From the NCBI GenBank assembly GCA_963974485.1, contig CAXBBS010000007.1:34639-98638 (forward strand): 64,000 nucleotides of DNA, given 5' to 3'. This document shows positions 51,763-60,277 of this stretch, one piece after another (positions within the stretch are counted from its first letter, which is position 1; every line of letters starts with the position of its first letter). The translations under genes and the position numbers were made by a program. This stretch comes from JAALKW01 sp963974485 (GTDB lineage: Bacteria; Pseudomonadota; Gammaproteobacteria; Legionellales; Legionellaceae). The notes beneath the pieces are model-generated. The model was not told where the DNA came from. It did no database searches and saw only the letters and a list, made by a program, of their open reading frames with translations.

Positions 51763-52835
51763 TAATTTATGCCTTTGGAAAAATCATCCATAAACTTAAT
51801 CAAAGCATCCACCCCTTCCATAGGCATGGCATTGTATAGGCTTGCACGCATGCCGCCTTGAAGACGATGACCTTTTAGACCACGCAAGCCACACGCTTCA
51901 GCGGCTTCTAAAAAAGCAGCTTCATGTGCTTTATTCGCTAATAAAAAACACACGTTCATCCGTGAACGTGCATGCACATCCTCCACTATCGCTTGATAAT
52001 AAGGTGACGCATCGATATAAGCATACAATTTAGCTGCTTTTGCATGATTTATATCCTGCAGTGCGCACACACCGCCTTGGGATTTAATCCATTCAAACAT
52101 CTTAGCCGCCATGTAGCATTGAAATACAGGTGGCGTTGCATACAGCGAATGATGTTTGGCGTGTACGCGGTAATCCAACATCGTTGGCACAGTATATTTA
52201 GGTTGAATATCTAACAAATCATCGCGAACAATTACAATTGTAAGGCCCGCTGGACCAATGTTTTTTTGAGCACCCGCAAAGATTAAGCCAAAGCGACGCA
52301 CATCAATCACTTCACTGAGTAAACACGAGGTCATGTCGGCCACCAAAGGAATAGCACCCGTATCTGGAATATCTGAAAACCGCACGCCCTCTATCGTCTC
52401 ATTGGGCGTATAATACGTATAAGCTGTCTTAGGCTGGCTTACTTCGCCAGGCTCTATCGCATAAGCCGGCCCAAAACGCTTCGCCTCGTCAAAAGCCATA
52501 GACGACCACACGCCTGAAATCATATAGCCGGCCTTATCAGCAGATGCTGATAATAGATTTTGGGGTATCATCGAGAACTGCGTACGAGCCGCGCCACCTA
52601 GAAATAGCACATGATAATTGTGAGGGATGTCTAAAAGCTCACGCAAATTGCTTTCGGCTTGTTTTAATAAAGCAACAAACGGCTCCGAGCGGTGACCCAC
52701 TTCCAGTATAGACAACCCCGTATGATTCCAATCTAAAAGCGCGGATTGCGCCTCTCGTAAGATAGGCTCAGGCAGGGCTGCAGGCCCTGCACCAAAATAA
52801 TAACCTTGTCGCCTCATACGGCCCATACTGCTCAT
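51762..52835 (-). CDS. serC: phosphoserine aminotransferase
   Basis: 357 residues from the first ATG; inner ATGs at 52826 or 52817 would put the start next to the usual Y-Y-F-G-A-G-P-A-A-L-P. It has V-G-H-R-S-E-P-F, F-L-G-G-A-A-R-T-Q-F, and the PLP lysine region F-A-G-A-Q-K-N-I-G-P-A-G. It makes phosphoserine for serine (and pyridoxine) synthesis. 5 bases after gyrA. Serine made here could feed glyA. Confidence 0.93.
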   Translation of the reverse strand: MSSMGRMRRQGYYFGAGPAALPEPILREAQSALLDWNHTGLSILEVGHRSEPFVALLKQAESNLRELLDIPHNYHVLFLGGAARTQFSMIPQNLLSASADKAGYMISGVWSSMAFDEAKRFGPAYAIEPGEVSQPKTAYTYYTPNETIEGVRFSDIPDTGAIPLVADMTSCLLSEVIDVRRFGLIFAGAQKNIGPAGLTIVIVRDDLLDIQPKYTVPTMLDYRVHAKHHSLYATPPVFQCYMAAKMFEWIKSQGGVCALQDINHAKAAKLYAYIDASPYYQAIVEDVHARSRMNVCFLLANKAHEAAFLEAAEACGLRGLKGHRLQGGMRASLYNAMPMEGVDALIKFMDDFSKGIN

Positions 52836-52840
52836 ACGGC

Positions 52841-55450
52841 TTATGACTCAGCTACGTGCTCAACGACTGCCGCATCATCACCATCATCACCCTCATCCAG
52901 TTCGCCTTCAAGCTCATCATCTTGAACATCAAGAATACGTTGCATGCCGACCACTTGCTCTTCTCCTGTCAAATTCATAAGCCGCACACCTTGTGTGTTA
53001 CGCCCAATCACAGAAATTTCGCTCATGCGTACACGCACCAAGGTACCTCGATCGGTAATCAACATGGCTTCATCGGCATCATTGACTTGCAAGGCGCGAA
53101 CCACACGACCATTACGTTCGTTGACTTGGATAGAAATCACCCCTTGGCCACCACGACCGGTCACACGATATTCATCAACGGCGGTACGTTTTCCGTACCC
53201 AAATTCTGTTGCGGTTAAAATACTACCTTCTTCTTCGGCCACCACCAGCGATATCACGCGCTGTTCTTCTGCTAACCGAATACCACGCACACCGCGTGCA
53301 GTACGCCCCATCGGACGAATTAAGTTCTCTTCAAACCGAATTACTTTTCCGGCATCGGAAAACAACATGATATGTTTTTCACCGTCGGTAATATCAACGC
53401 CGATGAGTTGATCGCCATCAAACAAATCAACCGCAATAATTCCGTTACTACGTGGTCGACTAAACGCCTCAAGAGGAACTTTTTTAACCGTACCGCGCTG
53501 CGTGGCCATGAAGACAAAATAACCAGGCTCATATTCCCGAACAGGCAACATTGCATGAATCGCTTCACCCTCAGCTAACGGTAAAATATTCACTATCGGT
53601 TTACCGCGTGAAGTACGACTTGCAAGTGGCAATTGATAGGATTTGACCCAATACAATTTACCGTGATTTGAGAAGCATAATAACGTGTCGTGTGTGCTTG
53701 CAATCACCAAGCGTTCAACAAAATCTTCTTCTTTCACTTGCGTAGCAGCTTTTCCTTTACCACCTCTTCGTTGTGCTTGATACATCGAAAGTGGTTGGTA
53801 TTTCACATAACCTTGATGTGACAACGTCACGACCACTTGTTCTTCGGTAATTAAATCTTCAATCGTCAAATCCGATTGTGAAGCCATAATCTCCGTACGA
53901 CGCTCACTACCAAACTGCTCTTTCATCTCGATCAGTTCTTCACGAATGACTTCCATTAAACGCCCAGGCGAGTTTAAAATTTCGAGCAAGGCTTGAATAA
54001 TATCTAATAACTGATCAAATTCATTAAGTAATTTATCTTGTTCAAGTGCTGTCAAACGATGCAGGCGTAATTCTAAAATCGCTTGTGCTTGATCCGGCGA
54101 AAGAAAATAACCCGCCTCTGAAAAACCAAGACCTTCAGGTAAATTCTCAGGACGACATGCGTCCCCCCCAACCCGTGTTAGCATCGCTTTCACAGAACCG
54201 GGTTCCCAAGCGCGCTCGGTCAACCCAATTTTAGCTTCACCCGGTGTAGGAGATGCCTTAATCAATGTGATCATTTCATCAATATTCGCCAAAGCAACGG
54301 CTAAACCTTCTAACACATGTGCACGTTGACGCGATTTTTTGAGTTTATACAACGAACGACGCGTCACTACTTCGCGACGATGCCGTAAAAAGCAATCAAG
54401 AATTTCTCTTAAATTTAAAATTCTTGGCTGATTATCAACCAAGGCCACCATGTTAATACCAAACACATTTTGCATCGCCGTTTGCGCATACAAATTATTC
54501 AGCACAACTTCAGGCACTTCACCGCGTTTCAGCTCAATCACAACACGCATGCCGTCTTTATCCGACTCATCACGTAAGCCTGAAATACCTTCGATACGCT
54601 TATCACGCACGAGTTCAGCCATACGTTCAATCAAACGCGCTTTATTCACCTGATAAGGCAATTCATGAATAATAATCGCTTGACGGCCACTGTCTTCTTT
54701 TGTTTCGATATCGGTACGTGCGCGGAGCACAATACGACCACGTCCCGTACGGTACGCTTCAACAATTCCAGCGCGCCCATTAATAATTGCCGCCGTTGGA
54801 AAATCAGGTCCCGGTACAATTTCAAGCAAATCATCAATACTTAGATCGGGCGCGTCAATTAACGCAACGCAGGCATTAATCACTTCACTTAAATTATGGG
54901 GCGGAATATTTGTCGCCATACCCACGGCAATACCTGAAGAACCATTCACCAATAAATTAGGTATACGAGCCGGTAAAACAACTGGAGCAAATTCAGTCTC
55001 ATCATAGTTAGGTGCAAAATCAACGGTTTCTTGATCGAGATCGGCCAATAGCGCATGTGCAAGCTTTGACATACGTACTTCGGTGTATCGCATCGCAGCA
55101 GGTGCATCACCATCGACCGAACCAAAGTTACCTTGACCATCAATCAGTGGACAACGCATCGAAAACGGCTGAGCCATACGAACAATCGTGTCATAAACCG
55201 CGGTATCACCATGTGGATGGTATTTACCGATCACATCCCCGACTACACGAGCCGATTTTTTATAAGGTTTATTCCAATCGTTATTGAGTTCGCTCATGGC
55301 GTACAACACGCGCCGATGAACAGGCTTTAATCCGTCACGCGCATCAGGGAGCGCTCGCCCGACAATTACGCTCATGGCATAATCAAGGTAAGACTGCTTA
55401 ATTTCGTCTTCAATGCTAACGCGTGTTACTTCTGTTGTAGAATCAACCAT
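52841..55450 (-). CDS. gyrA: DNA gyrase subunit A
   Basis: 869 residues. The breakage-reunion domain shows LDYAMSVIVGRALPDARDG, HPHGDTAVYDTIVRMAQPF and A-A-M-R-Y-T-E with the active Tyr; the C-terminal beta-pinwheel has the GyrA-box Q-R-R-G-G-K-G and several R-G-x-x-x-P repeats. Position 83 (E. coli numbering) is Thr, as in wild-type Legionella, not Ser. The C-terminus is Asp/Glu-rich. It introduces negative supercoils with GyrB. First gene of the gyrA-serC-aroA-cmk group. Confidence 0.97.
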   Translation of the reverse strand: MVDSTTEVTRVSIEDEIKQSYLDYAMSVIVGRALPDARDGLKPVHRRVLYAMSELNNDWNKPYKKSARVVGDVIGKYHPHGDTAVYDTIVRMAQPFSMRCPLIDGQGNFGSVDGDAPAAMRYTEVRMSKLAHALLADLDQETVDFAPNYDETEFAPVVLPARIPNLLVNGSSGIAVGMATNIPPHNLSEVINACVALIDAPDLSIDDLLEIVPGPDFPTAAIINGRAGIVEAYRTGRGRIVLRARTDIETKEDSGRQAIIIHELPYQVNKARLIERMAELVRDKRIEGISGLRDESDKDGMRVVIELKRGEVPEVVLNNLYAQTAMQNVFGINMVALVDNQPRILNLREILDCFLRHRREVVTRRSLYKLKKSRQRAHVLEGLAVALANIDEMITLIKASPTPGEAKIGLTERAWEPGSVKAMLTRVGGDACRPENLPEGLGFSEAGYFLSPDQAQAILELRLHRLTALEQDKLLNEFDQLLDIIQALLEILNSPGRLMEVIREELIEMKEQFGSERRTEIMASQSDLTIEDLITEEQVVVTLSHQGYVKYQPLSMYQAQRRGGKGKAATQVKEEDFVERLVIASTHDTLLCFSNHGKLYWVKSYQLPLASRTSRGKPIVNILPLAEGEAIHAMLPVREYEPGYFVFMATQRGTVKKVPLEAFSRPRSNGIIAVDLFDGDQLIGVDITDGEKHIMLFSDAGKVIRFEENLIRPMGRTARGVRGIRLAEEQRVISLVVAEEEGSILTATEFGYGKRTAVDEYRVTGRGGQGVISIQVNERNGRVVRALQVNDADEAMLITDRGTLVRVRMSEISVIGRNTQGVRLMNLTGEEQVVGMQRILDVQDDELEGELDEGDDGDDAAVVEHVAES

Positions 55451-55551
55451 AGCAAAAACCCGCTTCCTTTATATCTAGCCGATAAAATAAGATAAAATAA
55501 TCATAAAATTAGCTCTAGAGCATAACACATCTCGAGGGCCGTACCTACCGG

Positions 55552-55995
55552 TTAAAACGTACAGTTTGCGGTAGTCCCGTCTGGCATGTGCGTTAAATCA
55601 ATCACAATCGCCTCGTTACTTTGCTTCACGCGTGTAATATAAAAAATTGTCGAGTTTAAGGCATAGCCATATTGATTATTGGTTGTGTATATTTTTGATC
55701 CGATAGGAATCGACGTAAAACGCTTCTCTGTAAAATACTGCTCTTTGATTTGCCCAAAATCACCGTTTTTAGGTGAGACATAAAATGCAAAATGCTCGCT
55801 ATAAAAACGAGGTAATTTGACATCACACCGAACAACCACCGTACCTTGAGCGGGAATGCTTTGAGTCGAAAATAGCATTTCTTTTTTTAGCTCATTATAC
55901 TGAATCAAATCCAATGCTTCTCTTACTGGTACGATTGCAAACGCTGTTAAGCTACTACTGAGGAGTAGAACACTTATTATTATCATATTTTTCAT
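55552..55995 (-). CDS. small exported protein of unknown function
   Basis: 147 residues. A signal peptide covers about residues 1-20 (hydrophobic I-I-I-S-V-L-L-L-S-S-S-L-T-A-F-A). The rest is a mixed alpha/beta domain with two Cys (V-R-C-D and A-N-C-T-F at the end) that could pair. It contains a run of alternating strands (N-S-T-I-F-Y-I-T-R-V). No family recognised. Probably periplasmic or secreted. Confidence 0.65.
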   Translation of the reverse strand: MKNMIIISVLLLSSSLTAFAIVPVREALDLIQYNELKKEMLFSTQSIPAQGTVVVRCDVKLPRFYSEHFAFYVSPKNGDFGQIKEQYFTEKRFTSIPIGSKIYTTNNQYGYALNSTIFYITRVKQSNEAIVIDLTHMPDGTTANCTF

Positions 55996-56148
55996 GACAC
56001 TTTTCCATTTTTACCATGTGAATAACATGGTGGATCATACATCAACAACATCGCATTAAATACATTAATGGCTATAACTTAATTTCGTTGTTAAAATGCA
56101 AAGCTTATCCCGCATAAAAAACAACATTTCATTTTGGATTGATATCAG

Positions 56149-57045
56149 ATGTTAACTTACTACAGTCGTGAAAATTACCTACCCATAGATGTGCAAACAA
56201 CAACGCTTTATGTAATTTATCGTCATGATCTAGCTGCATATGAAGTGCATGGCTCTGATTCCAGCCAAGTACCTCTTCGTAACCTATTAGCTGATGCATT
56301 ATGGTGTGTTCCTAGAGAGCAATTAGAGCTTTTAATATCTGACGAGCATGTGAATAACAGGGACATATTATTTCCCAATCATGCGTTAACAAGAGAGCCC
56401 TTATCATTAGAGCAAGTACAAGAATTACTTGGTGTTGATCCATCACAGGTAAGAGAGATGCCCTTACGCATATCTGAGTGCATGCGTCTTATTTCTTCAG
56501 GTGAATTTAACCCCGAGACACCTGATTTAAGTTATATTGATGCAATGACACAAAACATTTCATTATTTGATATAGAGAGAACGGCACTTTATATTGCTCC
56601 TGATATTAACGACACGAATCAATATCGAATACATGGCGTTGATCACCGTCAGCAAGACTTTGCTTTTCGCATTGCTTCTCAGGATGACCATACGCGTTAT
56701 CTCACCACCATCCAATTACTCGAGTTAATCTATGAAACTCCTTCCGAACGAAGGGCTGTATTGTTCCCTGGTGGTGTATTAAGAACAGAGTCTCTAGCAA
56801 TCGATCAAGTTCAAGATTTGTTTGATATTAACCCATCACTGGAATTAAGTTCCATGTCACGCCTTTATGTCCCTTTTGATTTTAGGGTAAGAAGTTTTAT
56901 TCCTGTAGTAAGGCGTCCTATCCCACCTTCACTCATGGGCAATACGCAATCTGAAAGAAGACATCAATTTTTTAGTGATTCTGAGACATCAGACAGCGAG
57001 CATTCTCATGAATCGCAAGACTTACAAATTACTTTTAATCAATGA
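56149..57045 (+). CDS. unknown protein with two tandem ~85-residue repeats
   Basis: 298 residues, no signal peptide or membrane helix. Two copies of one unit: residues about 16-102 (T-T-L-Y-V-I-Y ... Y-E-V-H-G-S-D ... I-L-F-P-N-H-A-L-T-R-E-P-L ... E-Q-V-Q-E-L-L-G-V-D-P-S) and about 146-234 (T-A-L-Y-I-A-P ... Y-R-I-H-G-V-D ... V-L-F-P-G-G-V-L-R-T-E-S-L ... D-Q-V-Q-D-L-F-D-I-N-P-S). The C-terminus is Ser/Asp/Glu-rich (S-D-S-E-T-S-D-S-E), as in secreted effectors. Family unknown; a candidate effector by look only. Confidence 0.7.
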   Translation: MLTYYSRENYLPIDVQTTTLYVIYRHDLAAYEVHGSDSSQVPLRNLLADALWCVPREQLELLISDEHVNNRDILFPNHALTREPLSLEQVQELLGVDPSQVREMPLRISECMRLISSGEFNPETPDLSYIDAMTQNISLFDIERTALYIAPDINDTNQYRIHGVDHRQQDFAFRIASQDDHTRYLTTIQLLELIYETPSERRAVLFPGGVLRTESLAIDQVQDLFDINPSLELSSMSRLYVPFDFRVRSFIPVVRRPIPPSLMGNTQSERRHQFFSDSETSDSEHSHESQDLQITFNQ

Positions 57046-57076
57046 TGTTTTTCAGGCGAGCATAAAATACTCAATT

Positions 57077-58438
57077 TTAAATAAGAAGCAGCACATCTTG
57101 AATATTTTTCACTGCTTGAATCTCAATACCCATAGCCTGCTTAGGCGCATTGCCATACGGAACAATCGCTCGCTTAAAACCATGTTTAACGGCTTCTTTT
57201 AGGCGCTCTTGCCCGCTTTGGACGGGCCGAATTTCGCCGGCAAGCCCCACTTCACCAAAAATCACGGTATCACGGTCAAACACGCGATCTCTTAAACTCG
57301 AAACAACCGCCGCAATCAAAGCTAAATCGCTACCTGTATCCGCAACTTTGATACCACCCACAACGTTGATAAAAACATCTTGATCATACGTAACCACGCC
57401 ACCATGCCTGTCTAAAACGGCCAGTAATATCGCCATCCGATTGTTCTCAAGGCCAGCGATTACACGCCGTGATTGTGAACCATGTGATTCGTTCACCAGC
57501 GCTTGAATATCCACAAGCATCGGACGTGAACCTTCCCAGGTCACCATCACAACGTTTCCAGATGTCGGCTCAAGTGTGCGTGATAAAAAAATAGCCGATG
57601 GATTGGCGACTTCTTTTAGCCCCCTGTCCGTCATGGCAAAAACGCCCAGCTCGTTGGCCGCGCCAAAACGATTCTTGATCGCACGAATCACGCGAAAACG
57701 ACTGTCTGACTGACCTTCAAAATACAAAACACTGTCGACCATGTGCTCAAGCACACGAGGGCCGGCAAGTGAACCGTCTTTGGTTACATGCCCCACTAAA
57801 AATATCGCTGTTTGCGTCATTTTAGCAAAGCGCACTAAAAGCGCAGCTGATTCACGCACCTGACTTACGCCACCGGGCGCTGAGCTCAACGACTCGGTAA
57901 AAATTGTTTGCACCGAGTCAATCACAATCACACGTGGACGCTCAACACCGGCATGCTCCAGAATCGTTTCAACCTGAGTTTCAGCCACGAGACGTATATT
58001 TTTTTGTGGAAGTTGCAGGCGCTTCGCACGCATCGCAACTTGTTGCAGCGATTCCTCGCCCGTAACATATAACACAGCGTTATTCAGTGATAAATGCGCC
58101 ATCGCTTGCAGTAATAGCGTTGATTTACCAATGCCCGGATCACCCCCGACTAAAACGACCGAACCATCCACCAAACCGCCACCCAACACACGATTTAGTT
58201 CAGACAAACCAACATCCATGCGCACGGTTTTCTCAACCGTCACATCCTCAATCAACGTGACTTTTGAGCGTTCGTTGGCATAATTCCCGACACGACGACC
58301 TGTTTTGCTTGTACTACCGGGTCGCGAACTCCCTTCTTCAGTCACGGCGTTCCATGCACCGCATTGCGTACACTGCCCAGCCCACTGCGAAAATATTGCT
58401 GCGCATTCGCTACACACAAACCGTGTTTTAACTTTCAT
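57077..58438 (-). CDS. radA: DNA repair protein RadA (Sms)
   Basis: 453 residues. The N-terminal zinc finger (V-C-S-E-C and C-T-Q-C-G-A-W), the RecA-like Walker A GGDPGIGKSTLLLQ, the RadA motif K-N-R-F-G and a C-terminal Lon-like domain (ending G-E-V-G-L-A-G-E-I-R-P-V) are complete. It drives branch migration in recombination. Convergent with the repeat protein gene. Confidence 0.96.
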   Translation of the reverse strand: MKVKTRFVCSECAAIFSQWAGQCTQCGAWNAVTEEGSSRPGSTSKTGRRVGNYANERSKVTLIEDVTVEKTVRMDVGLSELNRVLGGGLVDGSVVLVGGDPGIGKSTLLLQAMAHLSLNNAVLYVTGEESLQQVAMRAKRLQLPQKNIRLVAETQVETILEHAGVERPRVIVIDSVQTIFTESLSSAPGGVSQVRESAALLVRFAKMTQTAIFLVGHVTKDGSLAGPRVLEHMVDSVLYFEGQSDSRFRVIRAIKNRFGAANELGVFAMTDRGLKEVANPSAIFLSRTLEPTSGNVVMVTWEGSRPMLVDIQALVNESHGSQSRRVIAGLENNRMAILLAVLDRHGGVVTYDQDVFINVVGGIKVADTGSDLALIAAVVSSLRDRVFDRDTVIFGEVGLAGEIRPVQSGQERLKEAVKHGFKRAIVPYGNAPKQAMGIEIQAVKNIQDVLLLI

Positions 58439-58517
58439 TTAATACATCACAAAAAGAAAATAAACTATTTCAAATATTGTACGCGCTTACCACTTGAAGA
58501 CAAGCATACCTCAAACC

Positions 58518-58557
58518 TTGAAAAAAACGCAAAATAGTATATACTTAATGTATATAC
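58518..58557 (+). promoter_or_regulatory. vapBC promoter and operator
   Basis: TTGAAA (58518) and TATACT (58540) are separated by 16 bases. Two copies of the 8-base palindrome GTATATAC (58537-58544 and 58550-58557) sit over the -10 box, 13 bases apart centre to centre. This fits the known way a VapB antitoxin represses its own operon. By-eye reading. Confidence 0.6.
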
Positions 58558-58578
58558 ATTTGGATTCGAGGCATTCTT

Positions 58579-58806
58579 ATGACATATGCAAAAGTTTTTC
58601 AATCAGGAAATTCTCAAGCCGTGAGAATTCCTAAGAAGTTTCATATAAACAGTGAGCGTGTTGAAATCATTAAACGAGATGATGAGCTTATTTTGAGAGA
58701 AAAACCAAATAGTCTTAAGCAAGCATTTGAGCTCATGACACACATGCCAGAAGATTTTTTTGAAAACGAACGAATCGACACCCCCCCACAAGAACGGGAG
58801 TTTTAA
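58579..58806 (+). CDS. vapB: VapB-like antitoxin (AbrB fold)
   Basis: 75 residues. M-T-Y-A-K-V-F-Q-S-G-N-S-Q-A-V-R-I-P-K is the SpoVT/AbrB DNA-binding motif of VapB/MvpA antitoxins; the C-terminal part (P-P-Q-E-R-E-F) is the toxin-binding tail. It neutralises VapC and represses the operon through the palindromes upstream. VapC starts 2 bases downstream. Confidence 0.9.
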   Translation: MTYAKVFQSGNSQAVRIPKKFHINSERVEIIKRDDELILREKPNSLKQAFELMTHMPEDFFENERIDTPPQEREF

Positions 58807-58808
58807 CC

Positions 58809-59216
58809 ATGGCTTTGAGTTACCTTCTTGATACAAATATATGCATTTATATTATGAAACAAAAGCCCAAATCGGTGCTAGATAAATTCGAACAACTTGC
58901 TGTAGGTATGGTTGGCATGTCTGCAATTACCTATGGTGAATTACTCTACGGCGCACAAAAAAGTAATAACTCACGCAAAGCAAAAAATATTATTCATCAA
59001 ATTTGTGATTACATCCCCCCTCTACCTATATCCTTAAAAGTTTCTGAATATTATGCTGAAATCAGAGCCGGCTTAGAAAAAAAAGGAAATATCATCGGTA
59101 ATAATGATTTATGGATAGCCGCTCATGCTTTAGAGCTTGGCACAACGCTTGTTACCAATAACGAAAAAGAATTTGCTCGAATCAAACAGCTAAAATTGGA
59201 AAACTGGGTATCATAA
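58809..59216 (+). CDS. vapC: VapC-like PIN-domain ribonuclease toxin
   Basis: 135 residues. PIN-domain acidic residues: L-L-D-T-N (start), Y-G-E-L-L-Y-G (Glu), N-D-L-W-I-A-A-H-A (Asp) and the T-N-N-x-x-E-F end motif. VapC toxins cut tRNA or rRNA when free of VapB. Directly after vapB, a standard two-gene module; it is a stabilising or mobile island in the chromosome between radA and the acyltransferase gene. Confidence 0.92.
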   Translation: MALSYLLDTNICIYIMKQKPKSVLDKFEQLAVGMVGMSAITYGELLYGAQKSNNSRKAKNIIHQICDYIPPLPISLKVSEYYAEIRAGLEKKGNIIGNNDLWIAAHALELGTTLVTNNEKEFARIKQLKLENWVS

Positions 59217-59230
59217 ACCAAGTATACAGA

Positions 59231-60217
59231 TCATACGGTCATCATAGCTCCAGCACGCTCTTCGAGTTCTGAGCTTTCATTTTCTACTTTAACAAGCTCT
59301 TTTTTTAATGCATCCTGTCTCACTTTATTTCGCCAAATACTCAGGTGAATATTATCTGGATCTGAAAACGTTGATTTTAATTTATTCATCTTCTCAGGTG
59401 TTAATTCTTCAGTTTGTCGGTAGCACGCGTAAAGACGCGCATTAATCGCCTCTATTTTTTCTTCGTCACTTGAGTTTTCATGCTCAGCTTGCAAATGCAC
59501 ATCAATCACATCACATAAGTTCACACGCACACTGTTCAGGTGAAATAAAGCAAAAAATGCGCGATAAAACGTGTTATTACGCATAAATACTGGGATCAGT
59601 GGATTATTCAAACTCCAAAAACCATCGAGTCTAATCACATGAATAGGCAGCTCATTGGCTACGGCAAGGTTTGCTGTACCGTTATAGATTCTCGGTGGCT
59701 TTTGACCTATTCTCGCAAAATTACCCTGAGGGAAAATTGCGACGCATCCGTGATTTTGTAGCACCTTGCTTGCATCATCTAAAGCGACAGCATTAGCAGA
59801 GCGACCATGCTCATCTTTCACCGACGTTGCTTGAATCGTGATGACTTTAAACATCTTCATCAAAGAAGAGACCCCCGGTATCGCATTAAAAACATCGGTG
59901 GCAAAAAACTGAGGTGGTGTCACGCCGTTCAGTTTAATTTTTGAGGCAAATGCAAACGCATCTAAGCTAGCTCGATGTGGACCTAATGCAATGAGACAAC
60001 CGCGCTCGCTGGTGATTTCTACATCAGGCCCTTTTGTATGCCATAGATGCATCGTCAGCTGTATAAAACCAGAGATTATACGAGCAGAACGGCTATCATA
60101 GCCAAGCCTATCCTGTGACTCAAAAAAACGTGCCATAGCGTAGGTTGCAAGCGCAACACCTGCCAGGGCAAGCAGCGCGTCATAACTTGAATCACGAGCA
60201 CATGTAGGGTATGGCAT
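59231..60217 (-). CDS. PlsC-like acyltransferase
   Basis: 328 residues with one N-terminal hydrophobic stretch (about 12-28). The HX4D-type motif is P-H-R-A-S-L-D-A-F (about residue 83-91); the second motif is F-P-Q-G-N-F-A-R-I-G, where most PlsC proteins have F-P-E-G-T-R. A charged C-terminal tail ends the protein. It probably acylates a lysophospholipid or a related acceptor; substrate unknown. AGGAAG precedes the ATG. Confidence 0.78.
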   Translation of the reverse strand: MPYPTCARDSSYDALLALAGVALATYAMARFFESQDRLGYDSRSARIISGFIQLTMHLWHTKGPDVEITSERGCLIALGPHRASLDAFAFASKIKLNGVTPPQFFATDVFNAIPGVSSLMKMFKVITIQATSVKDEHGRSANAVALDDASKVLQNHGCVAIFPQGNFARIGQKPPRIYNGTANLAVANELPIHVIRLDGFWSLNNPLIPVFMRNNTFYRAFFALFHLNSVRVNLCDVIDVHLQAEHENSSDEEKIEAINARLYACYRQTEELTPEKMNKLKSTFSDPDNIHLSIWRNKVRQDALKKELVKVENESSELEERAGAMMTV

Positions 60218-60277
60218 AAGGTAGTCTTCCTGTTACATAATTTACGCAATTCTATCCTATTTATAATCACAGATAAA

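Noticed and set aside
52944..53411. 155-residue plus-strand ORF
   Set aside because: Antisense shadow of the gyrA C-terminal region; composition without a plausible protein pattern.
58809..59216. VapC lacking an active-site acid because the end motif reads T-N-N
   Set aside because: T-N-N or T-H-N in place of T-D-N is common in this VapC group, so it does not indicate an inactive toxin.
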